Shown in pieces: positions 61,803-64,000 of a stretch of DNA of 64,000 bases. The translations under genes and the position numbers were made by a program. The notes under the pieces are model-generated. The model did no database searches. It was not told the DNA's origin and was given only the letters and a program-made list of their open reading frames with translations. Position 1 is the stretch's first letter, and the number at the start of each line of letters is the position of its first letter. Origin of the DNA: Hybos culiciformis (taxonomy: Eukaryota; Arthropoda; Insecta; Diptera; Hybotidae); NCBI GenBank assembly GCA_964007475.1, contig OZ023273.1:142883308-142947307 (forward strand), written 5' to 3'.

Positions 61803-64000
61803 ATGGATGCAAAGAATACGTGCAGTGAATCTTCACTTTCATTATTATTTAAAACAAATAATGATAACAAAAGCGTAACGTCACTAGCTAAATTATTTGA
61901 TTTGCAATCAAATAACACATCATTTGTTACTTATAGTTCAACACCAAGAAAAATAGGTGAGCCTATAAGGGCACATAGCGATACTAAAATGTATGATAAT
62001 CAAAAATCATATAGCGAAATGAGTTGTACAAAAACTGATAAATGGAGTTCTGCTACTGATTCGGGTAATTCAGTAACTGATTCGCATAATTCAGTAACAA
62101 GCGCTCCAATCACAATATCATCAGATTCTCTGATAAAAGAGGCGCCAATGACATTGAATTCAAATCCAGATCAAAATCCATCAGTGCCGGATAATTGTAG
62201 GAAATATGATTCTTACAAAAGAGGAATATCATCAGTTGATTCAATTGATTTAGTAAATAAGCCAATTTATTCACGTTACACATTAGATATTAATGCAAAA
62301 TTACTTGAAATTAGTGTTTCAACTTTTTTGAAAACTCTGCAATTATTAGTTTCCTATTGTGCTAATGATTTGTGCTCGAAGGAGGAATTATCACAAGCCG
62401 ATTTAAATAATAAGCTCATAATTTATGAGTTTTTGGTGAAAAAATTAGTCGGAAACATTGATGAAATTAATTTACAAAAGTTGAAAAGGAAATTGAATAA
62501 TTTTGGTTGCAAGTGTTTTTCATTAAGAAAGAATTTCGTAAATGAATTAAATGCCCAGAAAACAAAAACCGGAATTATTTTAAAAATTATCACCAAAAGA
62601 TTTAAAAATTTATTAGAAGAAGCATTTTTTTTACTCGAAAATAAAATAACAAATTGTGAAAAAATAAATAGTTATAGATCCAGTTTTTCGCCAAAACGAT
62701 TCTGTAAATATGATAGTGGTAAGTAAGATAAATAATTTTTTTTAAGGAACGAGAAAGAAAGTATTTTACGTCCGTAGAAACAATTTTGCTTGGAATATAA
62801 AAGAAAGGTTATGGAAAGACTAGTTACTTTGGGTTTTTTAAAATTATTGTTTTTCGCTAAGCTAAAGTTAATTTGAATTAATCTTAATTCTATTGAACAA
62901 CATTTTTTATTCACATTTTATATGGAAGCGTTTGAAGATCCTACAAAAAAAAATTCAGTATATTTTGAAATTGACACTTAGTGAAACTTAATCATATTAT
63001 TCTGAAATTTTTAATTTAAATTAATAAGATAATTATAAAAAACTTAAAATGCTTGTTAATTTCTTTTCATTTCAGAATCATCGGAAAGAAGAAATTGGTC
63101 CTTAAATTTGGATTTACTAAACAAATCTTTTTCTCAATCAACATTATCTGAAGATGGAAATGCAAATAAAAATATTTCACAAAAGTTCAGTGAATCTAAA
63201 ATAGTGCAATGTGATATGAAAACGTCATGTAGATGTAGTCGAATGACTCCTTCAGAAACTTTAGATTTCAATTGGTCTCAAACACCAAGTCCTAGTTGGA
63301 GTAGTAATAGAAAAGAATCTAGTAAAAGTAATACTACTAAGAGGACTCCTAATACTCCCTCATGTAGTTTTCAAACTAAATTAAATTTATCAGATGCATT
63401 GAATGAACAGAATTTCCATGGCAATGCTGATATTAGTTATTTAGGAAGTGGAATGATTCATTCTGAAGAGGAGGTTTATTTAGAAACTCATTATTATTTG
63501 ATGACAACAATTCCAGCTCTGGGTAAAACAATTCAACCAATACATATATGCCGTGATAATAGTAATAATTTCTCAACAAACTACGAAAAATATAAAAAGT
63601 TTTTCTATGAAGTTGCCCAAAATCGAATCAAAAATTTTGAAAGTGGGAGAAAAAAAACTGATAAAGATAACTCAGAGAAAGTAATATCAAAATCATATTT
63701 AAATTCAACACATGCACCAAATTCTTCTAAAATAAGTTCAATTGGTGTGAAAAATGCTAATAAAATTTCATCGGTTAAACATTTTTCTGAAGATGATTTT
63801 TCTAAATATTTGGATGAAAATTTGTGTAGATTGGATACAAAAGCTACCAAGCAAGAGCTAAAACCATGTTGGTCTTTCATTTCAGGTGAATGTGAAGAAT
63901 TTCATGCACAAACAATATTTGTTCCCAAAAATCATTCTATTGTGATAATACCACAATCTTTTGAATATGATGAAAATTTGGAATCAGATATAATAAACGA
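61803..64000 (+). CDS. Unrecognised Ser/Asn-rich protein, 5' exons only (runs off the window)
   Basis: Exon 1 runs from ATG 61803 to 62718 (donor GTAAGT); exon 2 starts at 63076 after TTTCAG and stays open to the window end, giving at least 613 residues. The N terminus contains two similar short motifs, SSLSLLFKTN and TSLAKLFDLQ, then a Ser/Thr-rich disordered region. A helical, Lys/Leu-rich segment follows (about 155-290, ISVSTFLKTLQLLVSYCAND to ITKRFKNLLEEAFFLLENK). Exon 2 is disordered with ETLDFNWSQTPSPSW, RTPNTPS, YKKFFYEVAQNRIKNF and ends PCWSFISGECEEFHAQTIFVPKNHSIVIIPQSF. The repeated S-L-x-x-L motif is faintly like the N terminus of HBS1/Ski7-type proteins; I hold this only as a guess. 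Identity is left open. Confidence 0.7.

Overview
The window is AT-rich eukaryotic nuclear DNA from an insect, most likely a fly or midge (Diptera). The genes are split by short GT-AG introns. Recognisable insect genes are a Nak-type kinase, a Dredd-like caspase, Ariadne-1-type RBR ligases, NEDD8, Rab3-GAP2, an RPL7-like protein and SDR enzymes. Intergenic DNA is packed with foldback/TIR elements and one intact Ty3/gypsy element. The exact species cannot be told from the sequence; the dipteran call is an inference from protein resemblance.

Layout. 1-9.6 kb: first coding exon of a Nak/AAK1-like kinase (minus strand; the rest lies beyond the left edge), a 2.1 kb TIR element with an 8-bp target duplication, and a 1.65 kb foldback element made of palindromic modules. 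9.6-15.6 kb: three nested mobile elements, the innermost a full-length gypsy element with identical LTRs. 16-27 kb: gene-dense block of RPL7-like (+), Ariadne paralog A (-), NEDD8 (+), Ariadne paralog B (-). 27-30 kb: two related GC-rich foldback elements. 30.8-32.4 kb: intronless Dredd-like caspase. 35.8-38.3 kb: homocysteine S-methyltransferase. 38.9-47.7 kb: the eight-exon Rab3-GAP2 gene (-) with an SDR gene nested in its sixth intron on the other strand. 47.9-48.2 kb: second, loop-deleted and inverted copy of the foldback family. 51.1 kb: unrecognised 181-residue protein. 51.6-60.1 kb: no gene found. 60.1-61.3 kb: SDR16C-type membrane dehydrogenase. 61.8 kb to the end: 5' part of an unrecognised Ser/Asn-rich protein gene.

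How the genes relate. Most neighbours look like ordinary housekeeping genes. The notable cluster is NEDD8 lying between two diverged Ariadne-type RBR ligase genes: Ariadne ligases are known to be switched on by NEDD8-modified cullins and bind NEDD8 through their N-terminal UBA-like domain. Both paralogs are 475 residues and share one intron position, so they look like duplicates; one carries an altered catalytic RING2. Whether the adjacency has functional meaning is inference.
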